This document shows positions 1 to 9,262 of a DNA stretch of 64,000 bases, piece by piece. The stretch is from assembly GCF_003985155.1 (NCBI RefSeq), contig NZ_ML133699.1, positions 83,256-147,255 of the forward strand, in the 5' to 3' direction. How positions within the stretch are numbered: position 1 is the stretch's first letter; each line of letters opens with the position of its first letter. The translations under genes were made by a program, and so were the position numbers. The notes below the pieces were generated by a model. The model saw only the letters and a list, made by a program, of their open reading frames with translations. It did no database searches and was not told the DNA's origin. This DNA comes from Rhizobium vallis. Its GTDB lineage: Bacteria > Pseudomonadota > Alphaproteobacteria > Rhizobiales > Rhizobiaceae.

Positions 1-1
1 G

Positions 2-529
2 ATTATCCCTGCTGACATAGTTCTGATCGCAACCGGCGCACAACCAAATGACCAACTGGCCGCCGCGTGCGGCCTCGATACGACGATTGGAATATGTGTT
101 GATTCTCATTTGCGGACATCCGACGACGGGATCTTTGCCATCGGCGACTGCGCGTCGTTCGACTGCCCCCGCGAAGGCAGAAACTTGCGCCTGGAATCGG
201 TGCAAAACGCAAGCGACCACGGCCGCAGTGTTGCACTGTCGATTTTAGGCAGGCCGGTTCCTCATGATCGTCGACCATGGTTCTGGTCCGACCAGGGAAT
301 GTGCAAGCTGCAGATTGCGGGACTTGCGCTGCCTCACGACGATACTCATACCGTCCTATCAGGCGGAAAAATTGCTGCATTTCGTTTTCGCCGGGAAAGG
401 CTTATAGCAGTCGAGACCGTCAATGATCCGGCCGAGCATATTAAGGCTCGCAAGATTCTCGCAGCTGGTCCGGGGCCAACCTATGATGATCTGAAGGCTG
501 CGGGTTTCAGCTTGGGAGGGCTGGCCTAG
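2..529 (+). CDS. Ferredoxin-reductase-like FAD/NAD(P) oxidoreductase, 3' part
   Basis: The reading frame is already open at base 2, so the 5' end lies outside the window. About 175 residues are visible. The first include an ATGxxPN segment followed by DGIFAIGDCA, the second FAD-contacting motif of pyridine-nucleotide disulfide oxidoreductases. The C-terminal part (about residue 70 onward) fits the reductase C-terminal domain of ferredoxin/rubredoxin reductases that serve Rieske oxygenases and P450s. The role would be electron transfer from NAD(P)H to a ferredoxin. Its oxygenase partner must lie upstream if it exists. The stop is 10 bases before the next start, so the MarR gene is probably in the same transcript. 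Confidence 0.8.
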   Translation: MIPADIVLIATGAQPNDQLAAACGLDTTIGICVDSHLRTSDDGIFAIGDCASFDCPREGRNLRLESVQNASDHGRSVALSILGRPVPHDRRPWFWSDQGMCKLQIAGLALPHDDTHTVLSGGKIAAFRFRRERLIAVETVNDPAEHIKARKILAAGPGPTYDDLKAAGFSLGGLA

Positions 530-539
530 AGGAACCCGT

Positions 540-1049
540 GTGACCGAAGAGATATTGGAAAGCAGAAAGACGAGAATTTCAAGTCCGGTGAAGTTGGGGC
601 CTCACGACAGGACAGTGCTCGATCTTGAAACCTACGTTCCCTACTTCCTGTCATCCATCAATAATGCCCTAACCCGCAAAGCGTCTGACACCTACCTTGA
701 AAAATTCGGAGTCGGCATTGTCGCGTGGCGAACAATGTCAATGCTTGCCGCAGAGCCCGACATTCCAGCGGCGAGAATCTGCGATTTCGTGTCTCTTGAT
801 AAAGCTGCAGTCAGTCGAGCGCTGACAACGCTGAACGATCAGGGACTTGTGGAAAGCAACCAAGCATCCGAAAGCGATCCACGCCGGAGAAACTGGCGCT
901 TGACGTCAACGGGCTATACCCTCCACGACAACATTCTTGCCATAGCCGTAAGGCGCGAAGAGCAGCTCATTGCTGGCGTCGATCCAGAGGAGCTGGAGGT
1001 TTTTCTTCGGGTGATCCGTCAGATGCGATTAAACGTCGAAAAGCTGTGA
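540..1049 (+). CDS. MarR-family transcriptional regulator
   Basis: A 169-residue cytoplasmic DNA-binding protein. The middle region, about residues 60-125, has the winged-helix pattern: a helix ending DKAAVSRAL (recognition helix), then LNDQGLVE and a basic wing with DPRRRNW, then LTSTGY. This is the classic MarR arrangement. The start is GTG, chosen because it follows AGAGGAA closely and sits just after the preceding stop. It is likely co-transcribed with the oxidoreductase and may respond to that pathway's aromatic or hydrophobic substrate; this is inference. It converges on the AraC-type gene across only about 35 bases, with no visible terminator between them. Confidence 0.85.
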   Translation: MTEEILESRKTRISSPVKLGPHDRTVLDLETYVPYFLSSINNALTRKASDTYLEKFGVGIVAWRTMSMLAAEPDIPAARICDFVSLDKAAVSRALTTLNDQGLVESNQASESDPRRRNWRLTSTGYTLHDNILAIAVRREEQLIAGVDPEELEVFLRVIRQMRLNVEKL

Positions 1050-1083
1050 TTGGCGGGCAAGAAGCGCTACGCTACTCGAGACG

Positions 1084-2133
1084 CTAAGATCGCGTCCTGC
1101 TTCCGCCGGGACGCACTGGATTATACCCGGTCCAGGATTTGAACGCTCGAGCGAATATCAACGGTTCAGCATAGCCGAGTGCGACCGATATCTCGTCCAT
1201 CGTCATGTCTCCTCTGCTGAGATAATTCTCGGCCATCCGCTTCCTGTGCTCCTGCAGTATTTCGCGGACAGTCGTTCCTTCTTCTTCCAGCCTTCGCTGC
1301 AGGCTCCGTGCAGTCATCCGCATTTCCTTGGCGAGGTCAGGGATTGCAACGCTGGAAATTCCCAGTTTCACATGGATGAGTGCCAGAACCTGCTCGGCTG
1401 CGGAAAGCTCGCTATTGCTTGCGACGACGAGAGTCCCGAGGTGCTGGTTCAAAATACTTATCAGCTCCCGATCTTCCTTTCGATGCTGCTGTTCGGCTTC
1501 CCGGGGATCCACGACCATGGAGTTGTGAGTCTGCCCGAAAAAGACGGGCGCATCAAACAAACGTTCCAGGAGTCGGTCTTGACCGTTTGACAGGTGTCTA
1601 AAGCGGACCTCCAAAGGCTTCCACTTTTTGTCGAAGGCCGTCCGTATTTGGCTGCAGATGCAAGCGAGTGTAAACTCGTTGTCTTGCCTGAACAGGTTCT
1701 GGTCGAAGGGCGCACTATGCACATCATAGCTGCATACCAATCCGTCGGCGGAGCTTTGCAACGAGAAGCTCGACCCCGTCTGGAAGGCCGGCGCGTACCG
1801 ACAGAAGTGGCCAAGCGCAGAGCCTATTGACCCAGCCTGCATCAAGATCAGGCCGATCGGCCAAAAGTCTCCTGGCCGCAAATTCATTCCCAATCGTGCC
1901 CCTAGAACTGGGTCCGACAAGGTTGCTGATGCATCTTCGAAGAATGCTAAATAATCAGAGAGATCGACAGTTGCGTAAGGATTGCCAAGCCGCGCATCCG
2001 AAAGGTTGTGACGCTTGAGGAGGGCATTCAGCCGGTCGCCCTCGCCAGCCAATCCCTGGATGATAACCTGCAGGACAAAGACGCGGATCAGCGCGTTTTT
2101 GCGGTCCAAACCTTTCAACGTTAGCTCAGGCAC
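1084..2133 (-). CDS. AraC-family regulator with arabinose-binding-like N domain
   Basis: A 349-residue regulator. The N-terminal two thirds resemble the ligand domain of the OruR/ArgR-type AraC family. The last 100 residues hold the double helix-turn-helix (MTARSLQRRLEEEG, then MTMDEISVALGYAEPLIFARAFKSW split over two helices). The frame stays open much further upstream, but I chose a GTG start because GGAGGA lies six bases before it. The longer version would run into the divergent permease promoter and has low-complexity N-terminal residues. Divergent orientation suggests it activates the permease/aminotransferase/aldehyde dehydrogenase operon, probably in response to the imported amine or amino acid. 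Confidence 0.8.
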   Translation of the reverse strand: MPELTLKGLDRKNALIRVFVLQVIIQGLAGEGDRLNALLKRHNLSDARLGNPYATVDLSDYLAFFEDASATLSDPVLGARLGMNLRPGDFWPIGLILMQAGSIGSALGHFCRYAPAFQTGSSFSLQSSADGLVCSYDVHSAPFDQNLFRQDNEFTLACICSQIRTAFDKKWKPLEVRFRHLSNGQDRLLERLFDAPVFFGQTHNSMVVDPREAEQQHRKEDRELISILNQHLGTLVVASNSELSAAEQVLALIHVKLGISSVAIPDLAKEMRMTARSLQRRLEEEGTTVREILQEHRKRMAENYLSRGDMTMDEISVALGYAEPLIFARAFKSWTGYNPVRPGGSRTRS

Positions 2134-2266
2134 ATCGTGTCCTCCGTCGCGGGCCCTGGCGCAAATTATCGCAATTTTGTCACAAACCGCAATAGACCTG
2201 ACCGGAGCGTAGTCCCAAACTCCAGACCTAGAATAGAACCATAAACGGGAACTTCGGAGGTTTATC

Positions 2267-3715
2267 ATGGGAAGCTCGGTCGCTGAGAAGCGTTCGCTCG
2301 CGTCCAATTCAATTGGTGTGGCGCATATTGTCTTTTTCGTTGTGGCGGCTGCGGCCCCTATGGCTGCGGTTGTAGGAGCTACGCCGCCGGCCTTCGCTTT
2401 CGGAAACATCGGCGTGCCCGGGGCGTTTCTACTCGTCGGGATTCTTTACCTGATCTTCTCTGCCGGATTCACTGCGATGGCGAGGAGTGTCAGTAGCGCC
2501 GGTGGCTTCTATACTTATATCTCTCGGGGCCTCGGACGCCCCCTTGGCGTGGCCGGCGCCTTTCTCGCCATCGCCACGTATTTCACAATCCAGATCGGCA
2601 TTTATGCCTCGCTGGGCCTGTTCGCGCACGCAGCGCTTGCGCCGCTCGGCGTCGGTGTGCCCTGGTGGGTATGGTCACTCCTAGTTCTTCTTATCGTTTC
2701 CTGGTGCGGCCAACGACACATCGTATTTTCCGGACGTCTCCTCGGCTTCTGCATGATCGCCGAGCTATTGATCCTGAGCCTCTTTGCGGTTGGGGTCATA
2801 ATCCACGGTGGCGGTCCCGAGGGACTGACGACGGCAGGCTTGAAGCCAAGCGACATTTTTTCACCGGGCATTGGTGTAACTCTCGTTTTCGTGGTCAGCG
2901 CCTTTATCGGCTTTGAGGCAACGGTAATCTTCGGTGAAGAAGCTTCCAATCCTGACAAGGCGATACCGCGTGCCACGATTGCGGCCGTCACGATCATCAC
3001 CCTCTTCTACGCGCTCGTCAGTTGGGCCGTAGTCCAATATTATGGCGCGTCGAGCGTCGCCGCCAAGGCGAACGCATCGATGGAGTCATTTTATTTCAGT
3101 GCTATCGCCGGAACACTTGGCGACTGGTCCATCGTTGCCATGAACATGTTGCTGCTGACGAGCTTCTTTGCCTGTCTCCTCTCCTTCCACAACACACTCA
3201 ACCGCTATTTCTTTGCTCTCGGTCGGGATGGTCTCCTGTGGGCAGGTTTTGCTCGCATCCATCAAAAGCATGCGTCGCCCCATGTCGCCGGCCGCATTCA
3301 GGCAGTCTTGGTTGCGGCTATCCTGATCGGGTTTATGCTGATCAATGCCGATCCCTATGCCGTCGTCTTCTCCTGGATGGTCGCATTCGCGGGTATCGGA
3401 ATTCTCGCGATCCAGGTCCTGGTCTCGATTTCGATCATTGCGTATTTCGCCAAACTGCCAGGCGAACACTCGGCGCTGCGTGTATTCGTTGCTCCTGCGA
3501 TAGCCGGCCTCGCTCTTACGGCTGCATTCGTACAGGTGTCCCGAAACCTTCCGCTGCTCACAGGAAGCGAAAGCGTGATCGTGACGTTGTTTCCGGCATT
3601 CGTCATAGTCATCGCCGCGGCAGGTGTAGTGACCGCGCTGCGCATACGTCGGACAAATCCGGCACTGTATGACCGGCTGGACAAAACGTTCGCAGCGGCC
3701 ACCGCTGAAGCATGA
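2267..3715 (+). CDS. APC-superfamily amino acid/amine permease
   Basis: A 482-residue inner-membrane protein with about 12 hydrophobic segments. The first begins near residue 18 with the AAAAPMAAVVG stretch that marks the unwound first helix of APC transporters, and the glycine-rich SAGGFYTYISRGLG follows in helix 2. FIGFEATVIFGEEASNP in helix 6 is also typical. It would import an amine or amino acid by proton symport. GGAGG lies eight bases upstream of the ATG. It is the first gene of a three-gene operon with the aminotransferase and aldehyde dehydrogenase, whose combination suggests GABA, beta-alanine or a diamine as substrate. The exact substrate cannot be read from sequence. Confidence 0.85.
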   Translation: MGSSVAEKRSLASNSIGVAHIVFFVVAAAAPMAAVVGATPPAFAFGNIGVPGAFLLVGILYLIFSAGFTAMARSVSSAGGFYTYISRGLGRPLGVAGAFLAIATYFTIQIGIYASLGLFAHAALAPLGVGVPWWVWSLLVLLIVSWCGQRHIVFSGRLLGFCMIAELLILSLFAVGVIIHGGGPEGLTTAGLKPSDIFSPGIGVTLVFVVSAFIGFEATVIFGEEASNPDKAIPRATIAAVTIITLFYALVSWAVVQYYGASSVAAKANASMESFYFSAIAGTLGDWSIVAMNMLLLTSFFACLLSFHNTLNRYFFALGRDGLLWAGFARIHQKHASPHVAGRIQAVLVAAILIGFMLINADPYAVVFSWMVAFAGIGILAIQVLVSISIIAYFAKLPGEHSALRVFVAPAIAGLALTAAFVQVSRNLPLLTGSESVIVTLFPAFVIVIAAAGVVTALRIRRTNPALYDRLDKTFAAATAEA

Positions 3716-3789
3716 TCCAACGAGATCTCAACGCAATTGCCCGTCGCGCTCGCCGACGTGCGGCAAATTTCAACATGGGAGTGAAAACA

Positions 3790-5139
3790 ATGAGTGACTA
3801 TGAGCGCCTGCGTCAGCTTGATTCCAAGCACATGATCCATACCTTTCTGCCGCTGGAGACGCGGGACCGAACCATCTTCGTCAAGGGCAAAGGGTGCAAC
3901 CTGTGGGACGTCGCCGGACGGGAATATCTTGATATGACGGGCGGTCTGTGGTTGGCCCAGATCGGTCATGGGCGTCCCGAAATGGCGGAAGCCGCTGCCA
4001 AACAGATGTCAACGCTCGAATATGCAACCGCCTTCTGGGAGTTTTCCAACGACAAGGCGATTGCCCTGGCTGCAAAACTCGCGACCCTCAGCCCGACGGG
4101 CCTCGATGTTGTATATTTCACGTCCGGCGGTTCGGAGAGCAATGATGCCGCGATCAAGACCGCGAGGCTTTTCCATGCCCACCGCGGCGAGCCAGAGCGT
4201 ACCTGGATCCTCTCTCGCAACGATGCCTACCACGGCCTTGCCTATGGGGGCGGCACGGCAACCGGCTTTGACGGATTGAAGGCCGGCGTTGGGCCAGGTA
4301 TCGGACATGTACACCATCTCACTCCTCCCAAGCCCTTCCAGACGTGGCGTTATAATGGGCAATCCACAACGGATTTCTGTATCGCCGAACTGGAAGCCAC
4401 CATCGCCCGAATTGGCTCAAAGAACATTGCTGCCATGATCGGAGAGCCTGTGATGGGTGTCGGTGGCATGGTCATCCCGCCCGACGATTACTGGCCGCGT
4501 GTCGCACAGGTCCTTCGCAAGAACGGGATCCTGTTGATCCTTGATGAAGTCGTAACGGCTTTCGGCCGTATCGGCTCGTGGTTTGGCGCAGACAAGTACA
4601 ATGTCAAACCCGACATCCTGGTGACGGCGAAAGGGATTTCGAGCGGCTACATTCCGCTCGGTGCAGTTCTGATGACCCGCGAGATAGCCGACGCGGTTTG
4701 CGAAGGCCATGGCTTCCCGGTTGGATACACCTACAGCGGACATCCGGTTGCCTGCGCGATCGCCCTCGAAAACCTTCGGATTCTCGAGGAGGAACGGCTT
4801 GTCGAGCGGGCCAACGTCATGGGGCAATACTTCTCCGACGGCCTTCAACGGATCAAGGATCTTCCTAGCGTTGGAGAGATCCGGCATGCTGGTCTCGGCA
4901 TCGCCATTGAACTTGTGGCCGACAAAAAGACAGGCCAGCCTCTTCCCGATAACGTAATTCCTGACGTCATCAAGCGAGAGTCCGGCGTCATCGTCAGAAT
5001 GGCCAACGAGAACGTGCTGGTTATGTCTCCGCCTCTCGTCATCACGGAGAGCGAGGCGGACCGCGCTATCGAAGCAGTCTCCAGCGTCCTGGAACGTGTC
5101 CGTGCAGACGGGTCGATTTCCAGCGCCGCGGCAGCCTGA
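3790..5139 (+). CDS. Class III omega-aminotransferase
   Basis: A 449-residue PLP enzyme of the omega-amino acid:pyruvate transaminase type. Visible landmarks are DMTGGLWLAQIGHG near the N terminus, TSGGSESNDAAIK (phosphate-binding loop), YHG, the LILDEVVTAFGRIG aspartate segment that contacts the pyridine nitrogen, and the Schiff-base lysine in VTAKGISSGY. The start ATG was chosen because GGGAG sits eight bases before it; the frame itself overlaps the permease stop, so an earlier start at 3712 is possible. With the following aldehyde dehydrogenase it forms the usual two-step route from amine to semialdehyde to acid. The amino donor is not known. Confidence 0.88.
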   Translation: MSDYERLRQLDSKHMIHTFLPLETRDRTIFVKGKGCNLWDVAGREYLDMTGGLWLAQIGHGRPEMAEAAAKQMSTLEYATAFWEFSNDKAIALAAKLATLSPTGLDVVYFTSGGSESNDAAIKTARLFHAHRGEPERTWILSRNDAYHGLAYGGGTATGFDGLKAGVGPGIGHVHHLTPPKPFQTWRYNGQSTTDFCIAELEATIARIGSKNIAAMIGEPVMGVGGMVIPPDDYWPRVAQVLRKNGILLILDEVVTAFGRIGSWFGADKYNVKPDILVTAKGISSGYIPLGAVLMTREIADAVCEGHGFPVGYTYSGHPVACAIALENLRILEEERLVERANVMGQYFSDGLQRIKDLPSVGEIRHAGLGIAIELVADKKTGQPLPDNVIPDVIKRESGVIVRMANENVLVMSPPLVITESEADRAIEAVSSVLERVRADGSISSAAAA

Positions 5140-5239
5140 GCATCTGCAAACAGAGGTCGAACCAAGGGGTGAGACAACCCCTTGGAAGTCGCGCCGGCAG
5201 AGCCGCGCTGGGCGATTATTCAAAAAGGAGGAGCACGAA

Positions 5240-6733
5240 ATGTTTTATTGGAAAAGTATCGAAGAGAACTCATCGCCGCCTGAACAGAAGCTGTTCATCA
5301 ATGGCCTCTGGGCACGTCCGTCGGGTTCCGCGTACTTCGAGGATCAGGATCCCACCTCCGGTCGAACCATCGCGATGATCGCAGACGCGACGCCGGCAGA
5401 CATCGAGCGCGCTGTCACCGCGGCCGCTGCTGCCCAGCCGGCCTGGGAGGAACTATCCCCCACGGATCGCTCGTCCTTCTTTTACCGTGCTGCCGAGTTG
5501 TTCTCTGAGCGTCGTGACGAGTTTGTTCGAGCACTCATCGCCGAGACCGGATCAACCTTTGGAAAAGCGATGTACGAATGCTCGCTCATTCCGGTCGCTT
5601 TGCGTGAGGCGGCTGGGCTGACGACACGAGAGATTGGAGAAACGCTGCCCTCCAACGCTCCGGGACGCATCAATCGCACCGTCCGGCGGCCGCGTGGCGT
5701 CATCGGGGTCATTTCCCCATGGAACTTCCCTCTCTACCTCTCTTTGCGCGGTTTTGTCTATGCACTCGCACTTGGCAACACGATCGTTCTCAAACCATCC
5801 GCCGACAGTCCCATTTCAGGCGGACTGATGTTGGCGCAGCTCCTGTCGGATGCCGGCTTTCCACAGGGAGTATTCAACGTGCTCACGACGGGGCGCGAAG
5901 GGTCTCCCCACGTGGGAAGCACCTTCGTAAACGACAGGAGGGTCGCGGGCATCAGTTTCACCGGATCGACCAATGTCGGGCAGCAATTGGCGGTCGACTG
6001 CGCTCGCAAGTTCAAACCCGTCATGCTCGAACTCGGGGGCAAGAATTCGCTTGTCGTTTTGGAAGACGCCGATCTCGACCACGCCGTCGATCTGGCATTC
6101 TTCGGCTCCTACCTGCATCAAGGGCAGATCTGCATGTCCACCGACCGGGTTATCGTCGCAAAGACCATCTACGACGAGTTCGTCCGAAGACTGGTTGACA
6201 AGGTCGGAAAGTTCGCTCCCTGCCCCCCTGACGATCCCCATTCCGTCATTGGTCCCATCATCAATGCTCGTCAACTCCAGCGCATCGAGGCACTGGTTGA
6301 CGAAGCACGCGACGCTGGCGCCGTCGTATGCTGTGGAGGGAAAGCGGGAGCCCCCTTCTATCAGCCGACCGTCCTAACCGGTATCACGCAGCAGATGCGC
6401 ATTTGGTACGAGGAGATTTTCGGACCTGTCACCTGTGTGGTGCCGGCTGATGACACGGAACATGCTATCGAACTGGCGAACGACAGCGACTACGGACTGA
6501 CGGCGGCCATTGTCACTGCCGACGCGCAGGCCGGCGAGCTTCTTGCCGAGCGGATCAATGCCGGAATGGTGCATGTGAATGCTTCGACAGTCCACGATGA
6601 ACCGCATTGCCCGTTCTCTGGAATTGGAGCATCGGGCGGAGGCGGAAAATGGGGCCCCAAGGGCGCCATCGAGGCATTCACGGTCCAGCGTTGGATCAGC
6701 ACACAGCGCAGGAAAGCTGTGTTGCCGTTCTAG
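5240..6733 (+). CDS. NAD(P)-dependent aldehyde dehydrogenase
   Basis: A 497-residue cytoplasmic enzyme with the full aldehyde dehydrogenase fold. PWNFPLYLS marks the nucleotide-binding start, FTGSTNVGQ the glycine motif, LELGGKNS the general-base glutamate, and GQICMSTDRV the catalytic cysteine. EEIFGPV and the C-terminal VHVNASTVHDEPH follow. The start is set by a strong AAGGAGG nine bases upstream; the open frame extends back into the previous gene without a ribosome site. It would oxidise the semialdehyde made by the upstream aminotransferase. The downstream hairpin with a T-run marks the end of the operon. The C terminus resembles the benzaldehyde/vanillin group as well, so substrate is uncertain. 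Confidence 0.87.
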   Translation: MFYWKSIEENSSPPEQKLFINGLWARPSGSAYFEDQDPTSGRTIAMIADATPADIERAVTAAAAAQPAWEELSPTDRSSFFYRAAELFSERRDEFVRALIAETGSTFGKAMYECSLIPVALREAAGLTTREIGETLPSNAPGRINRTVRRPRGVIGVISPWNFPLYLSLRGFVYALALGNTIVLKPSADSPISGGLMLAQLLSDAGFPQGVFNVLTTGREGSPHVGSTFVNDRRVAGISFTGSTNVGQQLAVDCARKFKPVMLELGGKNSLVVLEDADLDHAVDLAFFGSYLHQGQICMSTDRVIVAKTIYDEFVRRLVDKVGKFAPCPPDDPHSVIGPIINARQLQRIEALVDEARDAGAVVCCGGKAGAPFYQPTVLTGITQQMRIWYEEIFGPVTCVVPADDTEHAIELANDSDYGLTAAIVTADAQAGELLAERINAGMVHVNASTVHDEPHCPFSGIGASGGGGKWGPKGAIEAFTVQRWISTQRRKAVLPF

Positions 6734-6763
6734 CCTCGAACACCGCCTCGATAACGGAGTGCA

Positions 6764-6809
6764 GGCCGGCGGTGAAAACCACCGTCGGCCGGCTCCGGTG
6801 ACCGTTTTT
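6764..6809 (+). terminator. Rho-independent terminator after aldehyde dehydrogenase
   Basis: An 11-bp stem (6764-6774 with 6780-6790, one G-U pair) closes a five-base loop. It is followed about 12 bases later by TTTTT, with a second small CGGT/ACCG element just before the T-run. The position, 31 bases after the stop codon and before a convergent gene, fits transcript ending for the permease-aminotransferase-dehydrogenase operon. Confidence 0.6.
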
Positions 6810-6830
6810 AATTGGATGACCAAGCTCAAA

Positions 6831-7535
6831 TTATACCAATAGTGCAGCCCAGTTAAATGTGTCCTCAGCATGACGGATCATCGCTTCCCGCGCTTGCGCA
6901 GCTTGCCCGGCCTCTATGGCTCGGATTATCGGACCATGATCATATGAGGCCAGTTTGCGGCTTCGAACGGGGCGATCGGTCGACAGTATGACGTCTGTCA
7001 GAGCAACTTGAAGCTCCATTTCCGCCCTCACCAGCCGAGATGAACCCGACGCTTCGGCAATGGCGACATGCAGCCTGACGTCGGCAAACCGCAGCTCAGG
7101 AAACTGCACCTCCGACGAGCTATACTCCTGTTCTGCGGACCGGATCTGCGATAGGCGATCGGGCGTCGATCGTTCGGCGGCCAGAAAGCAGGCCTCACCC
7201 GAAACGGCGCGCCTCCAGTCTGTGAGGTCACGCAGCAGAACTTTGTCCAGCGGGGCTTTCCTCGCTGCTTCGGTCAGGCGGTCTCCCACGTCGTCTGCGA
7301 CGAAATTTCCCCCGTGTCGTCCCCTCACTGTCATCAACAGGCCCATGTCGCGCAATGCCGTCAGCGCCGCCCGGACAGTCATCAATGCGATGCCGAAACC
7401 TTGCGCCATTTCCGCTTCGGACGGCAACTGGGCGCCGGGTCGGAGTTCTCCGCTGACGATCGCTTCGTGCACGCGCTTTGCCACGAGGCTGGGTGTCGAA
7501 ACAGAAGCGACACTGCGCGGGTCGACAAATTTCAT
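6831..7535 (-). CDS. GntR-family (FadR/FCD) regulator
   Basis: A 234-residue repressor. The winged helix fills about residues 15-80 (LVAKRVHEAIVSGELRPG, then LPSEAEMAQGFGIALMTVR and a GRHGGNFVA wing). The rest is an all-helical FCD ligand-binding domain. It is transcribed away from the PuuD-like gene with 47 bases between starts, so it very probably controls itself and the hydrolase/ABC operon. The intergenic space holds two TTTAG direct repeats (about 7552-7562) that could be part of the operator; that is a guess. The ligand is probably a metabolite of the transported compound. Confidence 0.85.
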   Translation of the reverse strand: MKFVDPRSVASVSTPSLVAKRVHEAIVSGELRPGAQLPSEAEMAQGFGIALMTVRAALTALRDMGLLMTVRGRHGGNFVADDVGDRLTEAARKAPLDKVLLRDLTDWRRAVSGEACFLAAERSTPDRLSQIRSAEQEYSSSEVQFPELRFADVRLHVAIAEASGSSRLVRAEMELQVALTDVILSTDRPVRSRKLASYDHGPIIRAIEAGQAAQAREAMIRHAEDTFNWAALLV

Positions 7536-7582
7536 TTGACCTCTAGAGTTTAGATGTTTAGCATTTTGCTTAGATAGTAGGG

Positions 7583-8368
7583 ATGGTCATGACAAAAGCA
7601 ACCCTTTCATACCCGGAGCCTGACGACGTTGGTGCACTTCAGATTCTCGTCGCTGGCTCCTTAATGCCACCCGGCGCGAGCGACACTCTGAAAACCGCAT
7701 TGACGTGTCTGGCCGACAACGTCCTTAGCGAGCTCGCCGCATGTGGAGCGAACGGCTCGTTTCTGGAAACTTCCTGTCCGGGCAACAAAGCGGCAGCGCT
7801 GCTCGACGGCAAACAAGGTTTGCTTGTGCTTGGAGGGGCCGACGCTGATCCCAGTTGTTACGGACAGATGGCCACGTCCGACACCATCTACGGCTTGAAT
7901 GTTGAAGTGGACAAGTTCGAACTTGATCTGATGGCATCGGCTCAAGCACACGGCATTCCCGTTCTTGGGATCTGCCGCGGCATGCAGTTGATGAACGTTT
8001 TGCGCGGCGGCGACCTCGTCCAGGACATAGGCTCCGACACGATCCATGTCGGCAACGACGAAAACTCGGTGATGGTTTCACATCTCGTGCAGATTGCAGA
8101 CGGTTCCCGGCTCTCCAGCATCTATGCCGACAAGCAAATTTCCGTTCAGTCCGCGCATCACCAGGCCGTGAACCGGGTCGGTAACAGACTGACCATCGCC
8201 GCGCAGGCCGGCGACGGCCTTGTCGAGGCTCTGGAGAACGCCGGCGACCATTGGATGGTTGGTGTGCAATGGCACCCCGAGGCGCCTAACGCCTCAAAAC
8301 AGGATTTCCGATCGCTGATTGAGCATTTCCTTTTGGCCGCCGGAGATCGAGCACGTTCACGGCACTGA
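7583..8368 (+). CDS. PuuD-like gamma-glutamyl hydrolase (class I GATase, peptidase C26)
   Basis: A 261-residue class I glutamine-amidotransferase-fold hydrolase. LGGADADPSCYG is the PuuD-type oxyanion region, the cysteine nucleophile is in GICRGMQLMN, and the His-Glu pair is in VQWHPEAPN. In PuuD this fold splits gamma-glutamyl-GABA to glutamate and GABA in the glutamylated putrescine pathway. No glutamylputrescine synthetase or oxidase is linked here, so the substrate could be another gamma-glutamyl or amide compound brought in by the adjoining ABC transporter. Two in-frame ATGs (7583, 7589) are possible starts and neither has a strong ribosome site. It is the first gene of a four-gene operon. 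Confidence 0.82.
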   Translation: MVMTKATLSYPEPDDVGALQILVAGSLMPPGASDTLKTALTCLADNVLSELAACGANGSFLETSCPGNKAAALLDGKQGLLVLGGADADPSCYGQMATSDTIYGLNVEVDKFELDLMASAQAHGIPVLGICRGMQLMNVLRGGDLVQDIGSDTIHVGNDENSVMVSHLVQIADGSRLSSIYADKQISVQSAHHQAVNRVGNRLTIAAQAGDGLVEALENAGDHWMVGVQWHPEAPNASKQDFRSLIEHFLLAAGDRARSRH

Positions 8369-8393
8369 CTTAGAAACTCCATGGGAGGAACAC

Positions 8394-9245
8394 ATGAAAC
8401 ATAAGCAGATTCTCGTAGCAATGATGATTGCAGTCCTAGGCGCCGGCCATGCTCTCGCCGATGGCTCGGCTCCATCCTATGGCAAGTGCGCGCCCATGGG
8501 GTCTGCAGGATCATTGAACCTTGCCACCGACCAGCCGGATACCTTGATCGTCGCCACGGTCCTGCCTAACCCTGGCTGGTACAACGGCATGTCACCAGCC
8601 TCCACCCAGGACGGTTTCGAATATTGCATGGCTGCCGAGATCGCTCACCGTGCGGGCCTCAAGAACCTTAAATTACTTAATCTTGCTTGGGACCAGTACA
8701 TATCCGGAACCGCCAGAGGCTACGATGTCGCGATTGCTACAACGACGATCACCGAAAAGCGCAAGCAAATATTCAATTTTTCGCAACCCTATTTCAACTC
8801 AAACCTCGGTGTTGCCGTCAAGGCCGGCACTGACGTCACGGCATCAAACATCCGATCGAAGCACATCGGCGTCATTCAAGGCAATATGGGGTCGGACTGG
8901 GTCATCAACACATTGAAGCCGAGCCGGCAGCCCGCGCTCTATCAAACACAACCCGATCTGGTGAATGCACTGCTAGCCGGACAGGTCGATGCGATAATCT
9001 CGGACACGACGTTGGTTCTCTCAGCGACTGCCGGCACGAAAGGCGCGGCCGAAGTCATAGGCCAGTATGACGTCGAACAGGGTTATGGAGCAGTCACACC
9101 GAAGAACTCGAAAAATTCTGCCGCGATCGACAATGTGATTGGCGACATGATGAAAGATGGCACAATTGCCGCCTTGTCCGCCAGTTATCTCGCCCCGCTC
9201 TTCGGGAAAGATCCAAACAGTGTGCCAGTGTGGCAACTGCCTTGA
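8394..9245 (+). CDS. Polar amino acid ABC transporter, periplasmic binding protein
   Basis: A 283-residue SBP family 3 protein. The first 22 residues are a signal peptide ending HALA. Two lobes follow, with TTTITEKRKQIFNFSQPY (the lobe 1 hinge motif of this family) and IGVIQGNMGSDW. The ATG at 8394 is preceded by GGGAGGA at a good distance and begins the signal peptide exactly; a longer in-frame version would bury it. It delivers an amino acid or related small polar compound to the permease and ATPase encoded next. Two cysteines, at CAPMG and EYCMA, could form a disulfide in the periplasm. The ligand is unknown. Confidence 0.85.
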   Translation: MKHKQILVAMMIAVLGAGHALADGSAPSYGKCAPMGSAGSLNLATDQPDTLIVATVLPNPGWYNGMSPASTQDGFEYCMAAEIAHRAGLKNLKLLNLAWDQYISGTARGYDVAIATTTITEKRKQIFNFSQPYFNSNLGVAVKAGTDVTASNIRSKHIGVIQGNMGSDWVINTLKPSRQPALYQTQPDLVNALLAGQVDAIISDTTLVLSATAGTKGAAEVIGQYDVEQGYGAVTPKNSKNSAAIDNVIGDMMKDGTIAALSASYLAPLFGKDPNSVPVWQLP

Positions 9246-9262
9246 CAACAAAAGGATCTCCC

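Noticed and set aside
2134..2409. N-terminal extension of the AraC regulator
   Set aside because: It runs across the divergent permease start, has low-complexity residues and no ribosome site. GGAGGA before the GTG at 2,133 is far better.
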